From: Amycolatopsis sp. 195334CR
GTDB lineage: Bacteria; Actinomycetota; Actinomycetes; Mycobacteriales; Pseudonocardiaceae
Direction of reading: 5' to 3'
Length of the DNA stretch: 64,000 bases
Assembly: GCF_017309385.1 (NCBI RefSeq)
Contig: NZ_JAFJMJ010000001.1
Span: 4,154,001 to 4,218,000, forward strand
Shown here piece by piece: positions 44,284 through 55,549 of the stretch (position 1 is the stretch's first letter; each line of letters begins with the position of its first letter). The notes beneath the pieces were generated by a model. It saw only the letters and a list, made by a program, of their open reading frames with translations. It was not told where the DNA came from and made no database searches. Both the position numbers and the translations under genes were made by a program.

Positions 44284-45113
44284 GCCACGTTGAACGTGTC
44301 GGGGTCCGGCCCGGTGCGCTCACCGCGGTCCAGCGAGGCCAACGCCGACAGGTCCTCGTCGGCCAGCGCGAAGTCGAACACCGCCAGGTTCTCGCGGATG
44401 CGCGCCGGGGTCACCGACTTGGGGATGACCACGTTGCCCAGCTGGAGGTGCCAGCGCAGCACCACCTGCGCGGGGGTGCGGTCGTGCTTCGAGGCCAGCT
44501 CCCGCACCACCGGGTCGGCGAGCAGGTCGCCGCCCTTGGCCAGCGGGCTCCACGCCTCGGTGGCGATGCCGTGCTTCTCGTCGTACTCGCGGACCTCGGC
44601 CTGCTGGAGGTACGGGTGCACCTCGACCTGGTTGACCGCGGGCACCACGGAGCTGGTGCGGGCCAGTTCGTCCAGGTGGGACGGCTGGAAGTTGGACACG
44701 CCGATCGCGCGGACGCGGCCGTCGGCGTGCAGCTTCTCCAGCGCCCGCCAGGTCTCGGTGTACAGCCCGCGCTCGGGCGTCGGCCAGTGGATCAGGTACA
44801 GGTCGAGGTAGTCGAGGCCGAGCCGCTCCGCGCTGGCGTCGAACGCCCGCAGCGCCTGGTCGTAACCCTGGTCGGAGTTCCACAGCTTGGTGGTGACGAA
44901 CAGGTCTTCCCGCGCGATCCCGGAATCGGCCAGCGCCTGGCCGACACCGCGCTCGTTGCCGTACACGGTGGCCGTGTCGATGCTGCGGTACCCGGCTTCG
45001 AGCGCGGAGGTCACCGCCGCCGCGGTCTCCGCGTCGGGTACCTGGAACACCCCGTACCCGAGCTGCGGCATCACTACGCCGTTGTTCAGGGTCACGGTGG
45101 GTATGCCGGTCAT
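44280..45113 (-). CDS. Aldo/keto reductase (2,5-diketogluconate reductase type)
   Basis: A 277-residue enzyme: LNNGVVMPQLGYGVFQV N-terminus, RSIDTATVYGNE (Asp, Tyr), LFVTTKLWNSD (Lys), LYLIHWPTP (His), and NVVIPKSVTPARIRENLAVF for the NADP phosphate. Known: AKR5-type NADPH reductases acting on ketones, methylglyoxal and diketogluconate. ATG 45113 follows AAGGAAGTTCC. It is 29 bases after the MFS gene and overlaps the SDR gene by 4 bases. Expression is likely controlled by the divergent MarR protein. Confidence 0.92.
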   Translation of the reverse strand: MTGIPTVTLNNGVVMPQLGYGVFQVPDAETAAAVTSALEAGYRSIDTATVYGNERGVGQALADSGIAREDLFVTTKLWNSDQGYDQALRAFDASAERLGLDYLDLYLIHWPTPERGLYTETWRALEKLHADGRVRAIGVSNFQPSHLDELARTSSVVPAVNQVEVHPYLQQAEVREYDEKHGIATEAWSPLAKGGDLLADPVVRELASKHDRTPAQVVLRWHLQLGNVVIPKSVTPARIRENLAVFDFALADEDLSALASLDRGERTGPDPDTFNVA

Positions 45114-45142
45114 GGAACTTCCTTTCCTTCCGTGTGCATTCC

Positions 45143-46309
45143 TCAGTGGACGGTGACGAGCGGGGACCGCTTCCGGTCCAGCATCCCCGAGAACAGCGCG
45201 ACCAGCAGCCCGGAGGCGGCCAGCAGGGCGCCGATCCAGTTGGGCGCGGTGTAGCCGAGGCCACCGTCGATGGCCAGGCCGCCCAGCCAGGCCCCACCGG
45301 CGTTGCCGAGGTTGAACGCGGCGATGTTCGCCGCCGACGCCAGCGCGGGCGCCTCCTTGGCCTGCGCCATCACCCGTGCCTGCAACGGCGGCACGGTGGC
45401 GAACCCCGCCGCGCCGAACACCGCGATGGTGATCGCCGCGGGCAGCTGGGCGTGCGCGGTGAACACGAACGCCAGCAGCACCAGCGCGAGCGCGCCGAGG
45501 ATGACGTACAGGCTGGGCATCAGCGCCCGGTCCGCCGCGCGCCCGCCGAGCAGGTTGCCCGCGACCAGCCCGGCGCCGAACAGCACCAGCAGCCAGGTGA
45601 CCGCGCCGGAGGAGAAGCCGGCCACCTCGGTCATCATCGGCGCGATGTAGGTGAACGAGGCGAACACCCCGGCGAAGCCGAGCGCGGTCATCGCCAGCGC
45701 CAGCCACACCTGCGGTTTGCGGAACACCGCGAGCTCGCTGCGCAGGCCACCGCCCTCGACGCGGTCCTGACGCGGCACCAGGGCGAGGATGCCGACCAGG
45801 CCGACCACGCCCAGCGCGCTGACCGCCCAGAACGTGGAGCGCCAGCCGAGCTGCTGGCCGAGCGCGGTCCCGGCGGGCACGCCGAGCACGTTCGCCACGG
45901 TCAGCCCGGTGAACATCATCGCGATCGCGCTGGCCTGCCGTGACGGCGCGACCAGCGAGGCGGCCACCACCGAGCCGACGCCGAAGAAGGCGCCGTGCGA
46001 CAGCGCGGCCACGATCCGGCCGGTCATCAGCAGGCCGTAGCTGGTGGCCACGGCCGAGACCAGGTTGCCCGCGATGAACAGCACCATCAGCCCGACCAGC
46101 ACGGTCTTGCGCGGGATCCGCGAACCGAGCGCGGTGAGCAGGGGCGCGCCGACCACCACGCCGAGCGCGTACCCGGAGATCAGCAGGCCCGCCGCCGGGA
46201 TGGAGACGCCGAAGTCGGCGGCCACCTCGGGCAGCAGGCCCATGATCACGAACTCGGTGGTGCCGATGCCGAAGGCGCTGATCGCCAGCGCGAACAGGGC
46301 GACGGGCAT
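45143..46309 (-). CDS. MFS (DHA1) exporter
   Basis: A 388-residue, 12-span transporter starting PVALFALAISAFGIGTTEFV, the mark of the AraJ/YdeA-like DHA1 group. The loop-2 motif A is in LGSRIPRKTVLVGLMVLFIA; motif C-like GVPAGTALGQQLGW. Known: proton-driven efflux of sugars, arabinose-like compounds or drugs. The ATG start 46309 lies 141 bases from the divergent MarR regulator with a spaced GTATC/GATAC repeat between. First gene of a three-gene operon with two reductases. Confidence 0.9.
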   Translation of the reverse strand: MPVALFALAISAFGIGTTEFVIMGLLPEVAADFGVSIPAAGLLISGYALGVVVGAPLLTALGSRIPRKTVLVGLMVLFIAGNLVSAVATSYGLLMTGRIVAALSHGAFFGVGSVVAASLVAPSRQASAIAMMFTGLTVANVLGVPAGTALGQQLGWRSTFWAVSALGVVGLVGILALVPRQDRVEGGGLRSELAVFRKPQVWLALAMTALGFAGVFASFTYIAPMMTEVAGFSSGAVTWLLVLFGAGLVAGNLLGGRAADRALMPSLYVILGALALVLLAFVFTAHAQLPAAITIAVFGAAGFATVPPLQARVMAQAKEAPALASAANIAAFNLGNAGGAWLGGLAIDGGLGYTAPNWIGALLAASGLLVALFSGMLDRKRSPLVTVH

Positions 46310-46333
46310 AACAGTCCGATCCTTACGCCGATG

Positions 46334-46357
46334 GGTATCCTGTGGGGAGCAGATACC
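46334..46357. promoter_or_regulatory. Candidate MarR operator
   Basis: GGTATC-N12-GATACC, perfect 6-bp arms, 25 bases upstream of the MFS start and in the region shared with the divergent marR gene. A further palindrome GCAA-TAG-TTGC lies at 46365-46375, and a related GGATAC at 46400. Confidence 0.45.
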
Positions 46358-46450
46358 AGCGCGAGCAATAGTTGCAGACGCCGGTAATTGCCAACGACGG
46401 ATACGCTAGCAGGCAACGATCGGGGATGCTCCCCGGAGGAGTGGTGAACC

Positions 46451-46900
46451 GTGTCACTGCCCGATGACGCCGTAGAAGCCCGCGCCCAGGGCTGGCGCAC
46501 CTTGGCCGCGCTGCACGCGCGCATCGAGGACCAGCTGGAGCGCTCGTTGCAGCGCGAGCACCAGCTGTCGGTGAGCGAGTACACCGTGCTCGACGTGCTG
46601 GCCCGCCAGGACGGCTTCCACCTGCGGATGACCCAGCTGTCGAACGCGGTGGTGCTGAGCCAGTCGGCCACCACCCGGCTGGTGAGCAGGCTGGAGGACC
46701 GCGGCCTGCTCCAGCGCTACCTGTGCCCGACCGACCGCCGCGGCATCTACACCGAGGTGACCGCGGCCGGACAGGCGTTGCTGGCCGACGCCCGTCCGAC
46801 GCACGACCGCACGCTTTCGCAGGCGCTCGCCGAAGCCGAGGAACTGCCGGAGCTGGCTCCGCTGGTCGGTGCGCTGGCGCGGCTGACGGAAGTTTCCTGA
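46451..46900 (+). CDS. MarR-family regulator
   Basis: A 149-residue winged-helix protein: HQLSVSEYTVLDVLARQDGF, LRMTQLSNAVVLSQSATTRL, VSRLEDRGLLQRYLCPTDRR and the wing GIYTEVTAAGQALL. GTG 46451 has GGAGGAG about 10 bases upstream. Divergent from the MFS-AKR-SDR operon, its probable target. Known: MarR repressors release DNA on binding phenolic or electrophilic ligands, or by cysteine oxidation; the single Cys (YLCPTD) lies in the wing region and could be a sensor. Confidence 0.92.
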   Translation: MSLPDDAVEARAQGWRTLAALHARIEDQLERSLQREHQLSVSEYTVLDVLARQDGFHLRMTQLSNAVVLSQSATTRLVSRLEDRGLLQRYLCPTDRRGIYTEVTAAGQALLADARPTHDRTLSQALAEAEELPELAPLVGALARLTEVS

Positions 46901-46935
46901 GTGCGTTTGCGCTGATCACGACCTACGATCTGGTC

Positions 46936-48009
46936 GTGGATCTGCCCGTGATGCCGCCGGTCAAGCCGATGCTGGCCAAATCCGTCCGCGACGTGCCGCG
47001 TGGACCAGGAGTGCTGTACGAGCCGAAGTGGGACGGCTTCCGCTGCATCGTCTTCCGCGACGGCGACGAGGTGGAGCTGGGCTCGCGCAACGACCGCCCG
47101 CTCACCCGGTACTTCCCGGAACTGGTCGACCTGCTGCGGGCCGCACTGCCACCGCGGTGCGTGGTGGACGGTGAGATCGTCGTGGTCACCGGCTACGGGC
47201 TGGACTTCGACACCCTGCAGAACCGGCTGCACCCGGCCGCGTCGCGGGTGCAGAAGCTGGCGGTGGAGACGCCGGCCAGCTTCGTCGCCTTCGACCTGCT
47301 CGCGCTCGGCGACCGCGACCTGACCGAGGAGCCGTTCGCCGAACGCCGCCGCCTCCTGGCCGGGCTGCTCTCCGACGCGCTTTCGCAGATCGTGCTCACC
47401 CCGGTCACCGACGATCCCGCGGTCGCCGAGGACTGGTTCACCCGGTTCGAGGGCGCCGGTTTCGACGGGGTGATGGCCAAACCGGGCGACCTGCCGTACG
47501 AGCAGGACAAGCGCGTGATGTGGAAGGTCAAGCACGAACGCACCGCCGACTGTGTGGTCGCCGGGTTCCGCTGGCACAAGGACGGCGAGAGCGTCGGCTC
47601 ACTGCTGCTCGGCCTCTACGACGACGACGGCAGGCTGCACCACGTCGGCGTGGCCAGCAGTTTCACCGCCGCCCGGCGCCGGGAACTGGTCGACGAGCTG
47701 GCGCCGTTGCGCGAGAACGCGCTCGCCGAGCACCCGTGGCGCGACAGGGCCGAGGCTCAAGCGCACCTGGGCGGCCGGATGCCCGGCGGTGTGAGCCGGT
47801 GGACCGGCAAGAAGGACCTGTCGTGGGAGCCGCTGCGCACCGAATGGGTGGCCGAGGTCCGGTACGAGCACGTGATGGCGGGCCGCTTCCGGCACGGCGG
47901 CAGGCTGGCCCGGTTCCGGCCCGACCGCGACCCGAAGTCGTGCACCTACGCCCAGCTCGAAGAGGTCGCGCCCGCCGAGCTGACCGCGTTGTTCGGGACC
48001 GCCGGATGA
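46936..48009 (+). CDS. ligC: ATP-dependent DNA ligase, LigC type
   Basis: A 357-residue ligase: nucleotidyltransferase domain with adenylated Lys31 in YEPKWDGFRC, motif III SFVAFDLLALG, motif IV FDGVMAKPGD, motif V MWKVKHERTADCV, and a C-terminal OB domain with SWEPLRTEWVAEVRYEH. Known: mycobacterial LigC-type ligases seal nicks in repair, not replication. GTG 46936 lies six bases after TACGAT, a possible -10 hexamer, suggesting a leaderless transcript. Its stop overlaps the polymerase start (ATGA). Confidence 0.92.
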   Translation: MDLPVMPPVKPMLAKSVRDVPRGPGVLYEPKWDGFRCIVFRDGDEVELGSRNDRPLTRYFPELVDLLRAALPPRCVVDGEIVVVTGYGLDFDTLQNRLHPAASRVQKLAVETPASFVAFDLLALGDRDLTEEPFAERRRLLAGLLSDALSQIVLTPVTDDPAVAEDWFTRFEGAGFDGVMAKPGDLPYEQDKRVMWKVKHERTADCVVAGFRWHKDGESVGSLLLGLYDDDGRLHHVGVASSFTAARRRELVDELAPLRENALAEHPWRDRAEAQAHLGGRMPGGVSRWTGKKDLSWEPLRTEWVAEVRYEHVMAGRFRHGGRLARFRPDRDPKSCTYAQLEEVAPAELTALFGTAG

Positions 48010-49001
48010 GCGAGGCGGTGGTGATCGAGACCGACGGCGTCGAGGTGCCGATCACCTCGCCGGACAAGGTGTTCTTCACCGAACGCGCCGAGACCAAGCT
48101 CGACCTGGTGCGGTACTACCAGGCCGTGGCGGCCCCGCTGCTGGCCACCATCCAGGGGCGGCCGCTGCTGCTGGAGCGGTACCCGGCCGGGGCGAGCGGC
48201 AAGTCGTGGTTCCAGAAGCGCGTGCCGAAGTCGGTGCCGCCGTGGCTGCGGACCACGGTGGTGTCCACCCCGAACGGGACCACCAGCGACGCGCTCGTCG
48301 CCGCCGACCTGGCGCACATCCTGTGGGCGGTCAACCTCGGCTGCCTCGGGTTCCACGTGTGGCCGTACCACGCGGAAACCCCCGAGGTGACCGACGAACT
48401 CCGCATCGACCTGGACCCCTCGCCCGGCGTCGGGTTCGAGCAGCTGCGGGAGGCGGCCGGGCTGACCAGGGAGCTGCTGGCCGAACTGGGCATCGAGGCG
48501 CACCTGAAGACCTCGGGCTCACGCGGGCTGCACATCTACGTCCGGCTGGAGCCGAAGTGGGACGGCTACCAGGTGCGTGCCGGGGCGGTCGCGCTCGCCC
48601 GCGAACTGGAGCGGCGGCACCCCCAGCGGATCACCGCGAAGTGGTGGAAGGAAGAACGCGGCCCCCGGGTTTTCGTCGACTTCAACCAGAACGCGCCGCA
48701 CAAGACGGTCTTCGGCGCGTGGTGCGTGCGACCGCGTGCCGGCGCGCAGGTGTCCACGCCGATCCGCTGGGACGAACTGGACACCGTCGTGCCGGACGAG
48801 CTGACCATCGCCACCGTGCCCGGCCGGGGCGGCGACCCGTGGGCGGGGATGAACGAGCGGCCGCAGTCGCTGGAGCCGCTGCTGGAGTGGTCCCGCCGGG
48901 ACCTGGCCGGCGGGCTGATGGACGCGCCGTGGCCGCCGGTCTACCCGAAGCAGCCCGGCGAACCACCCCGTGTGGCCCCGAGCCGCGCCAAACGCCCCTG
49001 A
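48006..49001 (+). CDS. Archaeo-eukaryotic-type primase-polymerase (LigD PolDom / Prim-PolC-like)
   Basis: A 331-residue stand-alone polymerase domain. Metal residues Asp135 and Asp137 in RIDLDPSPG, Asp225 in VFVDFNQNAPHKT, and the nucleotide-binding KTSGSRGLHIYV (His176). Known: the LigD polymerase domain and its paralogue Prim-PolC fill short gaps, preferring ribonucleotides. In mycobacteria Prim-PolC is encoded beside LigC, and the two act together in gap repair. Here the genes overlap by 4 bases (ATGA), the same partnership. Converges on geosmin synthase with 22 bases between stops. Confidence 0.92.
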   Translation: MSEAVVIETDGVEVPITSPDKVFFTERAETKLDLVRYYQAVAAPLLATIQGRPLLLERYPAGASGKSWFQKRVPKSVPPWLRTTVVSTPNGTTSDALVAADLAHILWAVNLGCLGFHVWPYHAETPEVTDELRIDLDPSPGVGFEQLREAAGLTRELLAELGIEAHLKTSGSRGLHIYVRLEPKWDGYQVRAGAVALARELERRHPQRITAKWWKEERGPRVFVDFNQNAPHKTVFGAWCVRPRAGAQVSTPIRWDELDTVVPDELTIATVPGRGGDPWAGMNERPQSLEPLLEWSRRDLAGGLMDAPWPPVYPKQPGEPPRVAPSRAKRP

Positions 49002-49023
49002 TCGCCTGGCGCGGCCCGGCGGC

Positions 49024-52811
<3,788 letters not shown>

Positions 52812-52817
52812 GGGGTG

Positions 52818-52848
52818 AGCCAAGCAGTTCAAGTACCCTTGAAGTCAA
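52818..52848 (-). promoter_or_regulatory. MerR-type promoter of the methyltransferase gene
   Basis: On the minus strand: -35 TTGACT (52848-52843), a 19-base spacer containing TTCAAG-GGTA-CTTGAA, and -10 TTGGCT (52823-52818). The over-long spacer with a centred inverted repeat is the hallmark of promoters activated by MerR-family DNA distortion. Transcription would begin at about 52811, the translation start. Confidence 0.75.
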
Positions 52849-53294
52849 TGTTGTCCATTGGCGAACTGTCCGAGCGGACCGGTGTGCCGACCAGCGCGCT
52901 GCGGTACTACGACGAACTCGGCCTGGTGCGGCCGCAGGCGCGGGCGTCGGGCCGGCGGCGCTACACCCCGTCGGCGGTCAGGGATATCGGTCTGGTCGTC
53001 TTCCTGCGCGAGATCGGCTTTTCCCTGGCGGAGATCGGGCAGTTCCTGGCGGGGGAGCGGCAGGGGCCGGCGGGGGAGCGGCAGGAGTTGGCGGCAGAGC
53101 GGCAGGAGCTGATCGACCGCAAGCTGGCTGAGCTGGCCGAGCAGCAGCGGCGGATCGAAGTGGCCCGCACCGCCCTAGAACACGGCCGGAAATGCCCAGC
53201 CACGGACCCGATCCACTGCCCCCGCTTCTGGTCCATCATCGACGAACACCAGCGCGGCTCTTCGGTGGAAGAAAGCCACGCACGCGCGCACTGA
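52848..53294 (+). CDS. MerR-family regulator
   Basis: A 148-residue regulator: LSIGELSERTGVPTSALRYYDELGLVRPQARASGRRRYTPSA, the MerR winged HTH. The dimerising coiled coil contains a heptad-like repetition (GERQGPAGERQELAAERQEL). A C-terminal pair of cysteines (GRKCPATDPIHCPRFW, C-x7-C) could sense metal or redox state. ATG 52848 overlaps the -35 element of the divergent methyltransferase. Known: dimers untwist promoters with long spacers upon ligand or metal binding. Inference: Cys-mediated sensing with methyltransferase output. Confidence 0.9.
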   Translation: MLSIGELSERTGVPTSALRYYDELGLVRPQARASGRRRYTPSAVRDIGLVVFLREIGFSLAEIGQFLAGERQGPAGERQELAAERQELIDRKLAELAEQQRRIEVARTALEHGRKCPATDPIHCPRFWSIIDEHQRGSSVEESHARAH

Positions 53295-53487
53295 CTCTCT
53301 CCCGGGTGGCTGCCCGCGGCAGACGTGGCTCTCGGGCTGCCAGCGGCGGCATGGCCTGATCGACCATCGCTCGGAGGCGGCGGTGGAGGGTGACTGCCGC
53401 GGGGTTCTTAGTCGTTGCTCGGACCGGGTGGCGGAGGAATGGCCGCAGCGAGCACGGGCTCCCTTCGGAGAAGCAAGGGATGGGCTC

Positions 53488-53785
53488 CGGAAGCGCCGCC
53501 CGGGTGGGAGTGCGGGGGAAGCGGAAGAGGGCGGTGCCTCCTGAGGAGGCGCGGTTCGGGTGGGAGTGTGGGGGAGGCGAAAGAGGGGGCGTCTCTCGAG
53601 GAGGCGCGGTTCGGGTGGGAGTGTGGGGGAGGCGAAAGAGGGGGCGTCTCTCGAGGAGGCGCGGCCCGGGTGGAGGTGTGGGGGAAGCGGAAGAGGGCGG
53701 CGCCTACCGAGGAAGCGCCGCCCGGGTGAAGGCGTGGGAGGAAAGCAAAAAGGGCGACGCCTCTCGAAGAAGGCGCCGCCCCAAA
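53488..53785. repeat. Tandem array of ~55-bp hairpin-forming repeats
   Basis: About six copies with GAGGAGGC/GAGGAAGC-type starts at roughly 53488, 53543, 53598, 53653, 53709 and 53766 (period 55-57). Most units can form a stem around that start, e.g. GGGCGGCGC...GCGCCGCCC at about 53697-53723 and GGGCGACGCC...GGCGCCGCCC at 53752-53781. The period is not a multiple of three, so the open frames across it are not genes. It lies between the converging MerR and DHA2 exporter genes; 53295-53487 shows nothing recognisable. Confidence 0.8.
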
Positions 53786-53792
53786 AGACGGG

Positions 53793-55337
53793 TCAGTGCG
53801 TCAGGATCACCGGAGCGGGTTGTTGTGGTTCGCCCGGGTCCGCGGTCGGGGCGACCGGGGGCTTCCTCGGCAGGAACAGCGCCGGCACGAAGCAGATCGC
53901 CAGTAGTACCAGTGCCCACACGAAGGTCGAGGCGAACGAGTCCGCGGCCAGCACGGCGGCCTGGTCGTGGGTCGCCGGGTTCATCAGGGCCCCGGTGGCC
54001 GCCAGCTGACCTTCGTTCGTCGGCACGCCGAACTTTCCGGCGAGCAGGCCCGCCAGGATGATCGACATCACCGCCGAGCCGATGGCGCCCGCGGTCTGCT
54101 GCACGATGTTCGCCGCCGAGGAGGCGCGGGCGACCTTCTTCGGCGTCAGCGTCTGCAGCGCCGCGGTCATGATCGGCATCATCGTGGCGCCCATGCCCAT
54201 CCCCATCACGAACAACGCGGTGAGCAGCTGCCAGTACGGCGTGGTCGCGCCGACCACGGTGAACATCACCATGCTGCCCACGATCAGCGCCATCCCGGGC
54301 AGCACCACCTTGCCCGCGCCGATCTTGTCCGCGAGCCGCCCGGCCACCGGCATGGTCAGCATCGCGCCGATGCCCTGCGGCGCCAGCAACAACCCCGCCT
54401 GCAGCGCCGATTCCCCGCGCACCAGCAGGAAGTACGTCGGCAGCAACAGCATGCTGCCGAAGAAGGCGATGCAGAAGAACGTGTTCGTCACCATCGCCAC
54501 GGTGAACGTGCGGTTCCGGAACAACGTCAGGTCCACCAGCGGGTTCGGCACCCGCAGCGCCCGCACGATGAACCCGGCGATCAGCGCGATCCCGCCGAGC
54601 CCGGGCAGCCACACGCTGACCGCGGTGACCCCGCCCGCGGCCGGGATGTCGGAGACGCCGTAGATCAGCGCGGCCAGCCCCGGCGACAGCATCAGCATGC
54701 CGGGGAAGTCGAACTTCTCCGCGGGCTCCGGCTTGTCCGAGGGCAGGAACCGCCACGCCAGCAGCAGCGCGATGATCCCGATCGGCACGTTGATGTAGAA
54801 GATCCACCGCCAGCTCACCGAGTCGACCAGCCAGCCGCCCAGGATCGGGCCGCCGATCGGGCCGAGCAGCATCGGCACGCCGAGCACCGCCATCACCCGG
54901 CCGACCCGGTGCGGGCCCGCGGTCCTGGTCAGGATGGTCATGCCGGCCGGCATCAGCATGCCGCCGCCGAGACCCTGCACCACCCGGAAGGCGATCAGCG
55001 ACTCGATGTTCCAGGCCAGCCCGGCCAGCATCGAGCCGATCAGGAACAGGGTGATCGCCAGCAGGTACAGCCGTTTCGTGCCGAACCGGTCGGAGGCCCA
55101 GCCGGTGACCGGGATGACCGTGGCCAGCGCCAGCATGTAACCGGTGGCGATCCACTGGATGGTGTCCAGCGAGGTCTTGAACTCCAGGGTCAGCGCCTGC
55201 AGCGCGACGTTGACCACCGTGGTGTCCAGGATCGCCATGATCGAGCCGAGCACCACGACGGCCGCGACCTTGAGCACGGCGCTGTCGAGTCTGTCGTTGT
55301 CCGGGGCCGTGTCTTGACCCGGGTTTGTCGTTGTCAT
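53793..55337 (-). CDS. MFS drug exporter, DHA2 (EmrB/QacA) family
   Basis: A 514-residue, 14-span transporter: ILDTTVVNVALQALTLEF (DHA2 motif D1), VTGWASDRFGTKRLYLLAIT (motif A), VVQGLGGGMLMPAGMTILTR (motif B), GVPMLLGPIGGPILGGWLVD (motif C). Known: proton-coupled export of hydrophobic or antibiotic molecules. ATG 55337 lies 22 bases after a perfect 22-bp palindrome, so it is under repressor control. It neighbours the P450 and the presumed PKS cluster and could export its product or protect the cell, but may equally be independent. Confidence 0.93.
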   Translation of the reverse strand: MTTTNPGQDTAPDNDRLDSAVLKVAAVVVLGSIMAILDTTVVNVALQALTLEFKTSLDTIQWIATGYMLALATVIPVTGWASDRFGTKRLYLLAITLFLIGSMLAGLAWNIESLIAFRVVQGLGGGMLMPAGMTILTRTAGPHRVGRVMAVLGVPMLLGPIGGPILGGWLVDSVSWRWIFYINVPIGIIALLLAWRFLPSDKPEPAEKFDFPGMLMLSPGLAALIYGVSDIPAAGGVTAVSVWLPGLGGIALIAGFIVRALRVPNPLVDLTLFRNRTFTVAMVTNTFFCIAFFGSMLLLPTYFLLVRGESALQAGLLLAPQGIGAMLTMPVAGRLADKIGAGKVVLPGMALIVGSMVMFTVVGATTPYWQLLTALFVMGMGMGATMMPIMTAALQTLTPKKVARASSAANIVQQTAGAIGSAVMSIILAGLLAGKFGVPTNEGQLAATGALMNPATHDQAAVLAADSFASTFVWALVLLAICFVPALFLPRKPPVAPTADPGEPQQPAPVILTH

Positions 55338-55358
55338 TAAAGTCCGTTCGGGCGTGAG

Positions 55359-55380
55359 CGGTTCACCGCGCGGTGAACCG
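55359..55380. promoter_or_regulatory. Perfect 22-bp palindrome upstream of the DHA2 exporter
   Basis: CGGTTCACCGC followed by its exact complement GCGGTGAACCG, 22 bases before the exporter start. Typical of a TetR- or MarR-type repressor site; no such regulator gene is adjacent. The rest of 55381-55549 shows no gene. Confidence 0.65.
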
Positions 55381-55549
55381 AAGTCGGGTAACCCCCGCCG
55401 TATGAGGCCCCCTCGCGGACTGGGGATTACGGTCGCCGATGCTATGGGCGGTCACCGACAGAATGCGACCGGTTTAGCTGCGCCTGTGCGCGCGGTCACG
55501 TTTTTGCCCGGCGGAATGCGGCAAAAGGCGCGAATTGCTCACGCGGTGA

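Noticed and set aside
53488..53785. CRISPR array
   Set aside because: Repeat units are contiguous with no unique spacers, and no cas gene is near.
53390..54061. Open frames over the repeats at 53.5 kb
   Set aside because: All frames are open because of tandem GC-rich repeats with a 55-bp period; no start signal or domain.
55420..55435. PAS-LuxR box upstream of the DHA2 exporter
   Set aside because: Only the left half (CTGGGGATT) fits; the right half fails, so it is not listed as a site.
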